Below are positions 19,108 to 27,777 of a DNA stretch of 64,000 bases, one piece after another; position 1 is the first letter of the stretch; each line of letters begins with the position of its first letter. The notes under the pieces were generated by a model. The model had not been told where the DNA came from and ran no database searches. It saw nothing but the letters and a program-made list of their open reading frames with translations. This stretch comes from Fictibacillus marinisediminis (GTDB taxonomy: Bacteria; Bacillota; Bacilli; Bacillales; Fictibacillaceae): the NCBI RefSeq assembly GCF_023149135.1, contig NZ_JAIWJX010000002.1, forward strand, positions 1,674,001 through 1,738,000, given 5' to 3'. A program made the position numbers and the translations under genes.

Positions 19108-19171
19108 AACAATTGCTAATATGGTCCGAATGAAATTTATCCTGCCATATTTAATAAGGAGGAATTACAAA

Positions 19172-19948
19172 ATGAATCTATCACTTGAAAACCGTACATA
19201 TGTCATTATGGGAGTTGCCAACAAACGAAGTATTGCGTGGGGGATTGCCCAGTCGCTGTCTAAAGCAGGAGCAAGGCTTATTTTTACATACGCTGGCGAG
19301 CGCCTCGAGAAAAACGTAAGGGATCTTGCTGAAACGCTTGAGCGCAAGGATTCGCTGGTTCTCCCTTGTGATATTACGAACGATGATGAAATTAAATCTA
19401 CTTTTGAGCAGATTAAAGCTGAAGTCGGGGTAATTCATGGGCTTGCCCACTGCATCGCTTTTGCGAATACAGATGAACTAAAAGGTGAATACCTCAATAC
19501 GACGAGAGACGGGTTCTTACTCGCTCATAACATCTCTTCTTATTCGCTTACTGCGGTTGCTAAAGAAGCACGCGGCATAATGACAGAAGGCGGAAGCATC
19601 GTAACATTAACTTACCTTGGAGGAGAGCGTGTCCTTCAGAACTACAACGTAATGGGTGTTGCCAAGGCTTCACTGGATGCCAGTGTGAAATACCTTGCGA
19701 GTGACCTTGGAAAAGAAAACATTCGTGTAAACGCGATTTCGGCCGGTCCAATCCGTACGCTCGCTGCGAAAGGAATCGGCGACTTCAACAGCATCTTAAA
19801 GCAAATTGAAGAAAAAGCTCCTCTCCGCCGTACAACGACTCCAGAAGAAGTGGGCGATACAGCTCTATTCCTGATGAGTGATCTTTCAAGAGGCATCACA
19901 GGGGAAACGATTCATGTGGACAGCGGGTACAGCATTTTAGGAAACTAA
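19172..19948 (+). CDS. fabI: Enoyl-[acyl-carrier-protein] reductase FabI
   Basis: FabI performs the last step of fatty acid elongation, reducing trans-2-enoyl-ACP with NAD(P)H. The 258-residue product equals the B. subtilis length. It shows the SDR-type cofactor segment MGVANKRSIAWGIA and the catalytic Y158-x6-K165 pair (YNVMGVAKAS). AAGGAGG precedes the ATG at 19172; upstream in-frame starts lack a site and would cover the leader. A FapR-like operator lies about 65 nt before the gene. Confidence 0.96.
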   Translation: MNLSLENRTYVIMGVANKRSIAWGIAQSLSKAGARLIFTYAGERLEKNVRDLAETLERKDSLVLPCDITNDDEIKSTFEQIKAEVGVIHGLAHCIAFANTDELKGEYLNTTRDGFLLAHNISSYSLTAVAKEARGIMTEGGSIVTLTYLGGERVLQNYNVMGVAKASLDASVKYLASDLGKENIRVNAISAGPIRTLAAKGIGDFNSILKQIEEKAPLRRTTTPEEVGDTALFLMSDLSRGITGETIHVDSGYSILGN

Positions 19949-20002
19949 TCCTTGTCATATCTTAATTTTTTCTGAATGAGAGCATAAAAAGCGATAAAAC
20001 TG

Positions 20003-20041
20003 CCAGCCAGTATACCCAGTATATTGGCTGGTATTTTTTTT
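20003..20041 (+). terminator. Probable fabI terminator
   Basis: CCAGCCA and TGGCTGG arms with TATA/TATA inner pairing, then a run of eight T. It lies inside the antisense pseudogene remnant but has all features of a terminator for fabI. Confidence 0.65.
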
Positions 20042-20292
20042 ACGGGGATTGCTGCAAACTGAGCATGAACCAACAGCCCTATCATAATAGGCAATACAAT
20101 GGATAGTTCATAGTTTTAGAATCCAATGAGATTAGAAAACCGATCGTAGCCGATAATGAAATGGCAAATTCACTGTAATTTACAGAACCGATTGCTTTTC
20201 TTGGTTTCAATCCTTTGAGAGCAGGACCGGAGTAGTGATCGGCCCCCACCCTCCACCGCCTATGGCGTCCAATAGGCAACGGTGAATAAATA

Positions 20293-20320
20293 ACCGAGGA
20301 CAAGCCGATAGCATAAAGTG
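20293..20320 (+). promoter_or_regulatory. Sigma-K-like promoter of the first sugar operon
   Basis: AC at 20293-20294, a 17-bp spacer, and CATAAAGTG at 20312-20320. The sigma-K consensus is AC-16/17-CATANNNTA; only the last base differs. It is 60 nt upstream of the first glycosyltransferase. Inferred from pattern only. Confidence 0.45.
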
Positions 20321-20381
20321 ATTGTAGGAAAATGTATCTGGAAAGAGGGATGGTTTCATTGAAGAGAATGAGTAGTGTTTT

Positions 20382-21371
20382 ATGCTAGTATCTGTTGTAA
20401 TGCCTGTTTATAATGGTGAAGCTTTTTTAATGGAATCTGTTGATAGTGTCCTAAATCAAACCTATAAACATTTCGAATTAATCGTTGTAAACGATGGATC
20501 CACAGACCGTACGAAAGATATTCTGAGTTCATTGAATGATGATCGAATAAAGAGTATTCATCTGAAAAAAAACGGTGGAGCTGCAAATGCATTAAATATT
20601 GGCATCAAGGAAGCCAAAGGGGATTGGATAGCAATTCAGGATGCTGATGACATCAGTTTACCGAACAAGTTAGAGGAACAGATTCGTTATATCTGTGAAC
20701 ATCCGGATGCAACCGCTGTAGGTTCCCTTATAGAATGTATTTCAGGCCATGCTGAAGTTCCTATGAGAAATCTGCAAATAGAAGCCACTAGAAATCACCT
20801 TTCTTCCAAAGAGCATATTAACGCTTATCGTTTTTATTTAAACCCTTTTTGCCACGGATCAGTTTTATTTTCTAAATCAATTTTTAATCAAATAGGGGGC
20901 TATGACCCTCAATATAAAATATGTTATGACTATGATTTATGGTTAAGGATGCTTGAGTTAACCCCCATTCATAAAATACCTATTGTGTTGTACCAGTATC
21001 GAGTTCATTCTGGGTCGATCAGCCGGAAAAACCAGCAAACGATAAATGAAGATTGGCTAGTAGCTTCTAAACATTTAAAAAAACAATTACAGGAGCGTTT
21101 TAAAAAAGCGCCGAGTTTTATCGTATTTGGCAAAGAAGAGGCCTGCGAAGATTTTAAACAAGTCAGTTTAATGAACAGAATAGACGTATCAGGATATTTT
21201 TATAAGGATTTTGACAATGATGATATGCTGCAGCTTTATTATGAGAGGAACATCGATGGGATTATTTTTTTGGAAGATATTAGCCTGATAAGCCTGTTTT
21301 ATAAACTGCAGGAAAAAGGATTAGAGCTGAATAAAAACCTGTATAAAATTTGGGCAGGATATTATAAATAA
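20382..21371 (+). CDS. GT2 glycosyltransferase with extra C-terminal domain
   Basis: A 329-residue family 2 glycosyltransferase. The GT-A fold opens VSVVMPVYNGEAF, carries VVNDGSTDRT, and has the metal-binding DADD at residues 87-90. The nucleotide-sugar domain ends near residue 225. The last 100 residues (from about SFIVFGKEEA) look like a separate small alpha/beta domain shared with the paralogue at 22.5 kb. No membrane segment, so it acts in the cytosol. No strong ribosome site is seen before the ATG. The sugar and acceptor are unknown; context suggests spore-surface glycans. Confidence 0.85.
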   Translation: MLVSVVMPVYNGEAFLMESVDSVLNQTYKHFELIVVNDGSTDRTKDILSSLNDDRIKSIHLKKNGGAANALNIGIKEAKGDWIAIQDADDISLPNKLEEQIRYICEHPDATAVGSLIECISGHAEVPMRNLQIEATRNHLSSKEHINAYRFYLNPFCHGSVLFSKSIFNQIGGYDPQYKICYDYDLWLRMLELTPIHKIPIVLYQYRVHSGSISRKNQQTINEDWLVASKHLKKQLQERFKKAPSFIVFGKEEACEDFKQVSLMNRIDVSGYFYKDFDNDDMLQLYYERNIDGIIFLEDISLISLFYKLQEKGLELNKNLYKIWAGYYK

Positions 21372-21424
21372 CACTTGCTGTAAGGATAAGAAAGTAACAA
21401 TAGTTTTGAATGGGAGGCAGCAGC

Positions 21425-22471
21425 ATGGCCATTTTAGTTACGGGAGGCGCAGGTTATATTGGCACCCATACGTGTGTGGAGCTTTTAAATAAAGGCTATG
21501 ACATTGTTGTGTTAGATAAATTGTCCAAAAGTAAAAGAGAATCAGTCAACCGAGTAATGGAGATTTCAGGCAGAAGTTTTAAATTTGAGAATGTTGATCT
21601 TGTAGAGAAAAAGGAACTGGAAAGAGTTTTTACCGAGAATAAGATTGAAGCTGTCGTCCACTTTGCCGGATTAAAATCAGTTGGAGAGTCAGTGAAAAAG
21701 CCTCTTGATTATTATCGAAATAATGTCATGGGTACGATTTTGCTTTGTGAGGCAATGCAGCAATTTGGTGTGAAAAATGTGGTGATTAGTTCTTCTGCCG
21801 CAGTTTATGGTACAACAAAGCAAATGCCAATAGCAGAAGATGCACCGCTTGGTCCGGATAACCCTTATGGCCGGACGAAGCTGATGATCGAAGAAATACT
21901 TCGAGATCTCTATGTTTCAGATAGCGAATGGAGCATTGCTCTCCTGCGATATTTCAATCCGGTTGGAGCGCATGAAAGTGGACGAATTGGGGAGGATCTG
22001 AACGGAATTCCTAGTAACTTAGCTCCCTATATCACACAGGTCGCTGTCGGGAGATTGAAGGAAGTTAATGTCTTTGGCAATGATTATCAAACAAAAGATG
22101 GTACAGGAGTCAGGGATTATATCCATATCACTGATCTGGCAAAGGGACACTTAAAGGCGTTAGATAAAGTGTTGGCCGGCAATGGTGTAGAGGCTTATAA
22201 CCTTGGGACTGGAAAAGGGTATAGTGTGATGGAAATGATTGCAGCATTTGAAAATGCAACTGGACAAAAGATACCTTACAAAGTGGTGGACCGCCGGCCT
22301 GGAGATGTTTCAGTCAGTTATGCAGACCCGGCAAAAGCCAAGAGGATGCTAGGATGGGAAGCCCAAAAGGGGATTGATGAAATGTGTGCTGATGCCTGGA
22401 ATTGGCAGAAGAACAATTTATATGCTTCATTGATAAAAAATGACTCAGTTATAGGAGAGTATGAATGTTAG
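21425..22471 (+). CDS. galE: UDP-glucose 4-epimerase GalE
   Basis: A 348-residue GalE-type epimerase interconverting UDP-glucose and UDP-galactose. The NAD-binding TGGAGYIG is at residues 6-13 and the catalytic YGRTK in the middle, with SSSAAVYG before it. GGGAGG lies 7 nt upstream of the ATG at 21425. The last codons overlap the next glycosyltransferase by 7 nt, indicating one operon. A second galE-like gene at 35.2 kb lies next to a UDP-galactopyranose mutase. Confidence 0.92.
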   Translation: MAILVTGGAGYIGTHTCVELLNKGYDIVVLDKLSKSKRESVNRVMEISGRSFKFENVDLVEKKELERVFTENKIEAVVHFAGLKSVGESVKKPLDYYRNNVMGTILLCEAMQQFGVKNVVISSSAAVYGTTKQMPIAEDAPLGPDNPYGRTKLMIEEILRDLYVSDSEWSIALLRYFNPVGAHESGRIGEDLNGIPSNLAPYITQVAVGRLKEVNVFGNDYQTKDGTGVRDYIHITDLAKGHLKALDKVLAGNGVEAYNLGTGKGYSVMEMIAAFENATGQKIPYKVVDRRPGDVSVSYADPAKAKRMLGWEAQKGIDEMCADAWNWQKNNLYASLIKNDSVIGEYEC

Positions 22472-23451
22472 TTTCAGTTGTAATGGCTGTTTACAATGCT
22501 GAAGACTATGTTGAAGAGGCTATTAAAAGTATCTTAAATCAGACATATGATCAAATAGAGCTAATTATTGTTAATGATGCATCTATTGATCGGTCATATG
22601 AAATTCTTGAGTCAATAAAAGATCAAAAGGTAAAGGTTATCCATTTAGATAAAAATCAGGGAGCTGCTCATTGCTTAAATATCGGAATTAAGCAAGCTAG
22701 CGGAAGTTGGATTGCGATTCAGGATGCCGATGATCTAAGTCTTCCAAATCGCATTGAAGAACAGGTAAAGTATGTTACAAACCATGCCGGGATAGCAGCA
22801 GTTGGCTCGTTTATTCATTGTATACATGGAAAAGAAATAATCTCAAATGAATTATTATTAATGGAAGAGGAAGGATATAATGCCTCCAGTGAACATTTAA
22901 AAGAACACCGTTTTTTTTCCTGTTTTATGTGTCATGGTTCCGTTATGTTTTCTAAATCTGTTTTTGATAAATTGGGCGGTTATAATCCGGCATATAGAAT
23001 CGCCTATGATTATGACCTTTGGATGCGTATGCTTGAAATATTGCCGATTCATAAACTGCCTAAAGTATTATATGAATACCGAATACACCCGGATTCACTT
23101 AGTCGATTAAAAAGGCAGGACACAGTTAATGAAGTTTGGCTGATTTCCAGTAAAAATATTCAAAAAAAATTAGTGGACGGTTTAAACCATAACCCTAATT
23201 TTGTTATTATCGGCGACCGAAAGACATGTAAAGAATTTAAAAACATTGCGTGTACAGAAAATTCTCTCTCAGTCTATGATTTTTACTATAAAAACAATAG
23301 AAGTTTAAGTTCTAAAATTTATAAACTTTATTGCACCGGTAAGGTGGATGCTGTAATTTTTCTTAACAGTTATAAATTATTAGGAATTTATGAGCAGTTA
23401 AAACAAAAAGGATTGATTTTTAACGATAATTTGTTCAGGATCATGGTGTAA
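22465..23451 (+). CDS. GT2 glycosyltransferase, paralogue of the 20.4-kb gene
   Basis: A 328-residue family 2 glycosyltransferase closely related to the one two genes upstream: MLVSVVMAVYN start, DADD at residues 87-90 in the same place, and the same added C-terminal domain of about 100 residues. Its ATG overlaps the end of galE. GGAGAG lies upstream. The two copies flank galE, consistent with duplication and divergence of donor or acceptor specificity. Cytosolic; substrate unknown. Confidence 0.85.
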   Translation: MLVSVVMAVYNAEDYVEEAIKSILNQTYDQIELIIVNDASIDRSYEILESIKDQKVKVIHLDKNQGAAHCLNIGIKQASGSWIAIQDADDLSLPNRIEEQVKYVTNHAGIAAVGSFIHCIHGKEIISNELLLMEEEGYNASSEHLKEHRFFSCFMCHGSVMFSKSVFDKLGGYNPAYRIAYDYDLWMRMLEILPIHKLPKVLYEYRIHPDSLSRLKRQDTVNEVWLISSKNIQKKLVDGLNHNPNFVIIGDRKTCKEFKNIACTENSLSVYDFYYKNNRSLSSKIYKLYCTGKVDAVIFLNSYKLLGIYEQLKQKGLIFNDNLFRIMV

Positions 23452-23573
23452 GATATCTTCTTACTATAATGCAATCATAGTAATGTATAACTCCGTGGTT
23501 TTTTGCCTATACATCCCCTTAATTGCTGAATAGATTAAACTAATACAATGTATTTAAGTTTCGGGGGTGTACG

Positions 23574-24257
23574 ATGCTTAACACTGGGAATGAACGGATA
23601 TTAATCATAGCACCACACTCCGATGATGAAGTATTGGGTTGTGGAGGATTGATTGAGAGAGCATGCAGGTTAGGAAATCATGTGAAAGTTGTCATTGCAG
23701 CATTAGGAGAAACAACATTCATCCATTCCGGAATGAAAGTGACAGCCGATATTAGAAAAAAGGAACTGTCCGATGCCTTATCGTTTTTGGGTTGTGAAGA
23801 TTATGAAGTCTTGTTTGAAGATAAAGAAGGGATATTGGACACCATTCCGCAAAAACAATTAGTCTCAAAAATTGATGATATCTTGATGAGTTTTAAACCC
23901 TCAATGGTGTTCATACCATATCCGAGTTTTCATCAGGATCATAAGGCGCTTTTTCATGCCTGCATGGCCAGCTTAAGGCCACAGCCTCATCTAAATTATA
24001 AGTTGATTGCTATGTATGAGTACCCTTTAATCGTCTGGCAATATCCTCGAATTAACAATGCCGGTGAGCTTTTCTTGGATCTTGGTGAAAAAATAGATAT
24101 GAAAGTAGAAGCAATGAAAATGCATGTTTCCCAAATCCGTGAGTCTCAACATCTTATTTCACCAGAAAGTATAAAGAAATGGGCAGAAAAAAGAGGGATG
24201 GAGAACGGGTCCCAATATGCTGAGAAATATTATATTTTACGTGCAAAGCTTTTTTAG
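23574..24257 (+). CDS. LmbE/PIG-L-type deacetylase
   Basis: A 227-residue zinc deacetylase of the PIG-L/LmbE family, which removes acetyl groups from N-acetylated sugars. The signature APHSDDE is at residues 13-19 and a second metal block HQDH is near residue 120. GGGGGTG precedes the ATG. It lies among glycosyltransferase genes, so the substrate is probably a GlcNAc-like residue of the local glycan or a sugar nucleotide, an inference from context. Confidence 0.88.
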   Translation: MLNTGNERILIIAPHSDDEVLGCGGLIERACRLGNHVKVVIAALGETTFIHSGMKVTADIRKKELSDALSFLGCEDYEVLFEDKEGILDTIPQKQLVSKIDDILMSFKPSMVFIPYPSFHQDHKALFHACMASLRPQPHLNYKLIAMYEYPLIVWQYPRINNAGELFLDLGEKIDMKVEAMKMHVSQIRESQHLISPESIKKWAEKRGMENGSQYAEKYYILRAKLF

Positions 24258-24296
24258 CATTCTGCCAGGAATAAAAGAGTTATTAAGGAGGAATTT

Positions 24297-24917
24297 TTGC
24301 TGAATAACTTTTCAATAAGACCCAAAAGCAGAAATTTTGGATTCGATCGGGGAAAACCTATTGATAGATTTTACATTGAGAAATTTTTAGAGAATAACCG
24401 CGCAGAGATAAAAGGACATGTTCTGGAAGTAGGAGATAATTATTATACGAGGACCTATGGAACTAACGTTTTGAAAAGCGATGTGCTGAACCTCATTCCT
24501 TCACCTGAAGCGACCATTGTAGGTGACTTGGCAACAGGAGAAAATATTCCTCATGAGGTTTTTGACTGTATTATACTGACCCAGGTCATTCATGTCATAT
24601 ACGATATTAAAATGGCATTAAACAATACAATAAAAGCGTTAAAACCAGGAGGGACATTGCTGATAACGACGACTGGTTTAAGCCCAAGCTGCCGAACAGA
24701 TTTTCATGGAGACTATTGGAGATTTACGGATACTTCATTGAGGATGCTGTTGAATGAGCTCGTTGATGAAGAAAAGATAGAGATAGATGTATTTGGCAAT
24801 GTTGCTGTAGCGAAAGCATTTCTTGACTGTTTGGCCGTTCATGAAATCCCTGAAGCCATTTTAGGCATTAAGGATGAACATTACCAGGTGATTCTAACTG
24901 CAATAGTTAAAAAATAA
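24297..24917 (+). CDS. Class I SAM-dependent methyltransferase
   Basis: A 206-residue methyltransferase-like protein. VLEVGDNYYTRTYG replaces the usual glycine-rich motif I, followed by DCIILTQVIHVIYD (motif IV region) and KPGGTLLITT, which is typical for the fold. It begins with TTG; AAGGAGG is 5 nt upstream. Motif I has fewer glycines than usual, so activity is not assured. Probably adds a methyl group to a sugar in this cluster, inferred from context. A terminator follows. Confidence 0.75.
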   Translation: MLNNFSIRPKSRNFGFDRGKPIDRFYIEKFLENNRAEIKGHVLEVGDNYYTRTYGTNVLKSDVLNLIPSPEATIVGDLATGENIPHEVFDCIILTQVIHVIYDIKMALNNTIKALKPGGTLLITTTGLSPSCRTDFHGDYWRFTDTSLRMLLNELVDEEKIEIDVFGNVAVAKAFLDCLAVHEIPEAILGIKDEHYQVILTAIVKK

Positions 24918-24923
24918 TGTTTA

Positions 24924-24954
24924 AAAGAGCAAATGATGAATTGCTCTTTTTTTT
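24924..24954 (+). terminator. Terminator after methyltransferase
   Basis: AAGAGCAA and TTGCTCTT arms with a run of eight T, just after the methyltransferase stop. It separates this unit from the next two glycosyltransferase genes. Confidence 0.85.
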
Positions 24955-25060
24955 ATTTGATACAAACATCAGTACAATCAGGATTGGATTAAGTGCATAT
25001 AAATTAATAAGGAATATTTTTTTTACAGGATATTATAAATTTTAAGAGGTGTTTAAGTAG

Positions 25061-25852
25061 TTGGATAAAGAAGTGACCATTTTAATACCTTCATTTAATT
25101 CAGGAATATATTTAAGAGAAGCTTTAGAGAGTGTGTTTAATCAAACATATCCCTATTGGAAAATTATTTTAGTGGATGATGCATCAACTGATGATAGCTT
25201 GTCCCATGCTGCTGATCTGTTGGAAGATCAAAGAATTACACTTATCAAGAATAAAAAAAACGTCGGCCAATCAATGTCACAAAACATTGGGCTTGAAAGA
25301 ATAAATACAGAATTCTTTATGCAATTAGACGCTGATGATTGGCTTCCAGAAAACACACTGGATGTATTAATGGATACAGCAAGAAATTTACCTGAAGAAG
25401 TAGCATTGATTGTTGGCAATGTTATTGAAGTGACAGAAATCAGAAAAAGAAAAAGGTACAGATATGTTTCTAATGAATGGGACAATATTCTGCAGGAAAA
25501 ATATGAACTGTTGCTTTCAAACTATATTCCTTGGCCAAAGTTTTACCGAACATCTTTGATAAAAAAGATGGGCGGATGGGCAGTTAATGACCCGTTTAAC
25601 GGCAGGCATGCAGAAGATCTTCGTATGTTTTTACGATTAATAGAAGAATACCGTTTTTACTATATACCACAAACCATTTTATACTATCGAATACATGCAA
25701 GGAATTCCACACATCAAAAAGACGTTTACAGAGAGGCTGTAGAGTGGATCGTACGCGATGCTCTTCACCGGTGGGGAAATGAATATGAACCAGTATTTAA
25801 GGAAATTAGAGGCGGTTGGAGAGTAGTTAAAAAGTTAAACCGGATTGAATAG
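25061..25852 (+). CDS. GT2 glycosyltransferase
   Basis: A 263-residue family 2 glycosyltransferase beginning at TTG (AGAGGTG upstream). TILIPSFNSG, VDDASTDDS and DADDW at residues 90-94 define the GT-A donor site. It belongs to a trio of paralogues with the genes at 25.87 kb and 33.13 kb, sharing the closing block WGNEYEPVF/WGNEFEPQF. There is no membrane anchor. Donor and acceptor unknown. Confidence 0.85.
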   Translation: MDKEVTILIPSFNSGIYLREALESVFNQTYPYWKIILVDDASTDDSLSHAADLLEDQRITLIKNKKNVGQSMSQNIGLERINTEFFMQLDADDWLPENTLDVLMDTARNLPEEVALIVGNVIEVTEIRKRKRYRYVSNEWDNILQEKYELLLSNYIPWPKFYRTSLIKKMGGWAVNDPFNGRHAEDLRMFLRLIEEYRFYYIPQTILYYRIHARNSTHQKDVYREAVEWIVRDALHRWGNEYEPVFKEIRGGWRVVKKLNRIE

Positions 25853-25867
25853 GAAGGGTTGGTGAAA

Positions 25868-26665
25868 ATGGACGAAAAAGTAACGGTTCTAATCCCCTCG
25901 TATAACCCTGGCAAGTATTTAAGAAATGCAATAGAGAGTGTAATTAACCAGACGCATCAAGGCTGGAAAATGGTCATCGTAGACGATGCTTCGACTGATG
26001 ATAGTTTATCAACGATACAGGACTATCTATCCGATCCCCGTATAGTCCTTATAAAAAACAAGCGAAATTTAGGACAGTCCAAAACCCAAAACGCTGGTTT
26101 AGAGCAAATAGATACTCTTTTTACAATAATGCTGGATAGTGATGACTGGTTTTTTCCAGACACACTTGAAATTCTAATGAATGAGGCGGAAAGGTTGCCC
26201 GATGAGGTAGCATTGATCTGCGGCAAAAAAACAATCTTAATAGAAAATGATCATGGTGAAGTGGTATATAAGATGCTGGATATAAAGGGTCGTTCATATG
26301 AAGATCCTTATGAATTTTTGTTGGGGAATTTTGTTCCATATCCCCGTTTTTACCGGACATCCGCGCTTAAAAACGTAGGAGGCTGGCCAACAGATGACCC
26401 ATATGAGGGGCGTTATCTGGAAGACCGTCGCATGGATGTCCTTTTGATTAAAGATTATAAAATTCGATGGATCGATAAAATGCTTTATAATTATAGGAAA
26501 CATATCAACAACGTAACCGTTAATAAGAAGGCTATTTTAAATGAGATGATTAAATGGAATATTCATTATGCGTTAAATAAATGGGGGAATGAGTTTGAGC
26601 CACAATTCTCAATAAATAAAAACGGCTGGGTTGAATTGAGTTCACTTACTCCAGTAAAAACATAG
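25868..26665 (+). CDS. GT2 glycosyltransferase, tandem paralogue
   Basis: A 265-residue family 2 glycosyltransferase next to and clearly homologous with the preceding gene. VTVLIPSYNPG, VDDASTDDS and LDSDDW are present, and the acceptor-side block EGRYLEDRRMD with YNYRKHINN near the end. The ATG at 25868 is chosen over GTG/TTG codons just before it because the AGGAAGGG site is then at normal spacing. Last gene of its unit, before a two-way terminator. Confidence 0.85.
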   Translation: MDEKVTVLIPSYNPGKYLRNAIESVINQTHQGWKMVIVDDASTDDSLSTIQDYLSDPRIVLIKNKRNLGQSKTQNAGLEQIDTLFTIMLDSDDWFFPDTLEILMNEAERLPDEVALICGKKTILIENDHGEVVYKMLDIKGRSYEDPYEFLLGNFVPYPRFYRTSALKNVGGWPTDDPYEGRYLEDRRMDVLLIKDYKIRWIDKMLYNYRKHINNVTVNKKAILNEMIKWNIHYALNKWGNEFEPQFSINKNGWVELSSLTPVKT

Positions 26666-26692
26666 CATAGACCCCATTTTCCAATCCGTATA

Positions 26693-26750
26693 AAAAGACT
26701 GTCTCAAGAAGTTCGTTTAAAACGATCTGAATGAGGCAGCCTTCTTTTTT
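26693..26750. terminator. Bidirectional terminator in the sugar cluster
   Basis: AGACTGTCTCA and TGAGGCAGCCTT arms with an inner TCGTTTTAAAACGA pairing, A tract on the left and T tract on the right, between convergent units. Confidence 0.75.
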
Positions 26751-26797
26751 ATTTGGTTGATTTCCGGAGTTGTCAGCTCTTCCACGTCTTGATTCAT

Positions 26798-27754
26798 TTA
26801 GTTACTAAAAGAGGATTTATAAACATTTATTGTTCTTCGTAATCCTTCTTCCAGGCTTACCTTAGGTTCCCAATCAAGAATTTTTTTTGCTTTGTCAATG
26901 TTTGGCCGTCTTTGTTTAGGGTCATCTTTTGGCAGAGGGAGAAATACAATATCACTAGAGGAATTTGTGAGTTCTTTTATTAATTTAGCTAGATTTAAAA
27001 CGGTAATCTCATTTGGATTACCTATATTTATAATTTCTCCGTTTGCGGCATCATTCTTCATCATTAACATAATTGCACGGATGGTGTCGTCTACATAGCA
27101 AAATGACCTTGACTGTGAGCCATCTCCATAAACAGTAATTTCCTCTCCCTTTATGGCCTGATTTACAAAATTAGAAATTACACGTCCATCGTCATTTCGC
27201 AAACCAGCAGAATACGTGTTAAATATCCGGGCAACCTTGATATTCACCCCGAAGAGGCTGTGGTATAAATAACAAAACACTTCCCCAAGCCGTTTGCCTT
27301 CATCATAGCAGGCTCTGGGCCCCCAGGTATTAACATTGCCCCTGTAATCTTCCGTCTGAGGATGGATTTCTGGGTCGCCATAAACTTCACTTGTACTTAA
27401 ATATACCATTTTGGCATTATGAGTTTTAGTGAGTTCTAACATGTTTTTCGTTCCAATGGTATTGATTTCAATGGTTTCAAAAGGATATTGTTGATAGTAT
27501 TTGGGGGATGCAGGAGAAGCGAGGTGATAAATTTGGTCTATGTCTGTTATTTCCTTTAATGGAAAGAGGTTATCAGAGCAAACATCAAGTTTTATAAAGG
27601 TGAAGTTTGGATGAGCATTTAACTTAACAATATTTTGCATCCTGCCGGTAGAAAGATTATCAATTCCTATAATGCAGCAGCCTTCGGATAAAAGAGTTTC
27701 TGCCAGCTGATATCCCAAGAAACCGGCCACTCCGGTAATAATTATTTTTTTCAA
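26798..27754 (-). CDS. UDP-glucuronate decarboxylase-like (UDP-xylose synthase)
   Basis: A 318-residue extended SDR enzyme. GVAGFLG opens the NAD site, STSEVYGDPEIHPQ and the YDEGK catalytic pair follow, and RIFNTYSAGLRNDDGRVI with YGDGSQSRSFCYVDD fits the UXS group that converts UDP-glucuronate to UDP-xylose. It lies 23 nt downstream of a UDP-glucose dehydrogenase, which makes its substrate. I chose TTG at 27754 because AGGTG is 9 nt away and the protein then begins MKKIIIT. The exact product is inferred from family motifs plus the neighbour. Confidence 0.82.
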   Translation of the reverse strand: MKKIIITGVAGFLGYQLAETLLSEGCCIIGIDNLSTGRMQNIVKLNAHPNFTFIKLDVCSDNLFPLKEITDIDQIYHLASPASPKYYQQYPFETIEINTIGTKNMLELTKTHNAKMVYLSTSEVYGDPEIHPQTEDYRGNVNTWGPRACYDEGKRLGEVFCYLYHSLFGVNIKVARIFNTYSAGLRNDDGRVISNFVNQAIKGEEITVYGDGSQSRSFCYVDDTIRAIMLMMKNDAANGEIINIGNPNEITVLNLAKLIKELTNSSSDIVFLPLPKDDPKQRRPNIDKAKKILDWEPKVSLEEGLRRTINVYKSSFSN

Positions 27755-27777
27755 CGCACCTATCACCTCTCAAGTGA

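Larger units (their letters stand above)
19945..20320 (-). pseudogene. Degraded TauE/SafE-family transporter
   Basis: Reading the minus strand in three changing frames recovers the C-terminal half of a TauE/SafE permease. DAIGGGGWGPITTPVLL is at about 20285-20235, then PRKAIGSVNYSEFAISLSA at about 20205-20150, then PIMIGLLVHAQFAAIP and a final helix ending KKLRYDKD with a stop at 19945-19947. At least two frameshifts separate these blocks and the N-terminal half is absent, so the gene is dead. It sits exactly at the junction between the conserved yjb/fabI block and the sugar cluster, and its tail overlaps the fabI stop antisense. Confidence 0.75.
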
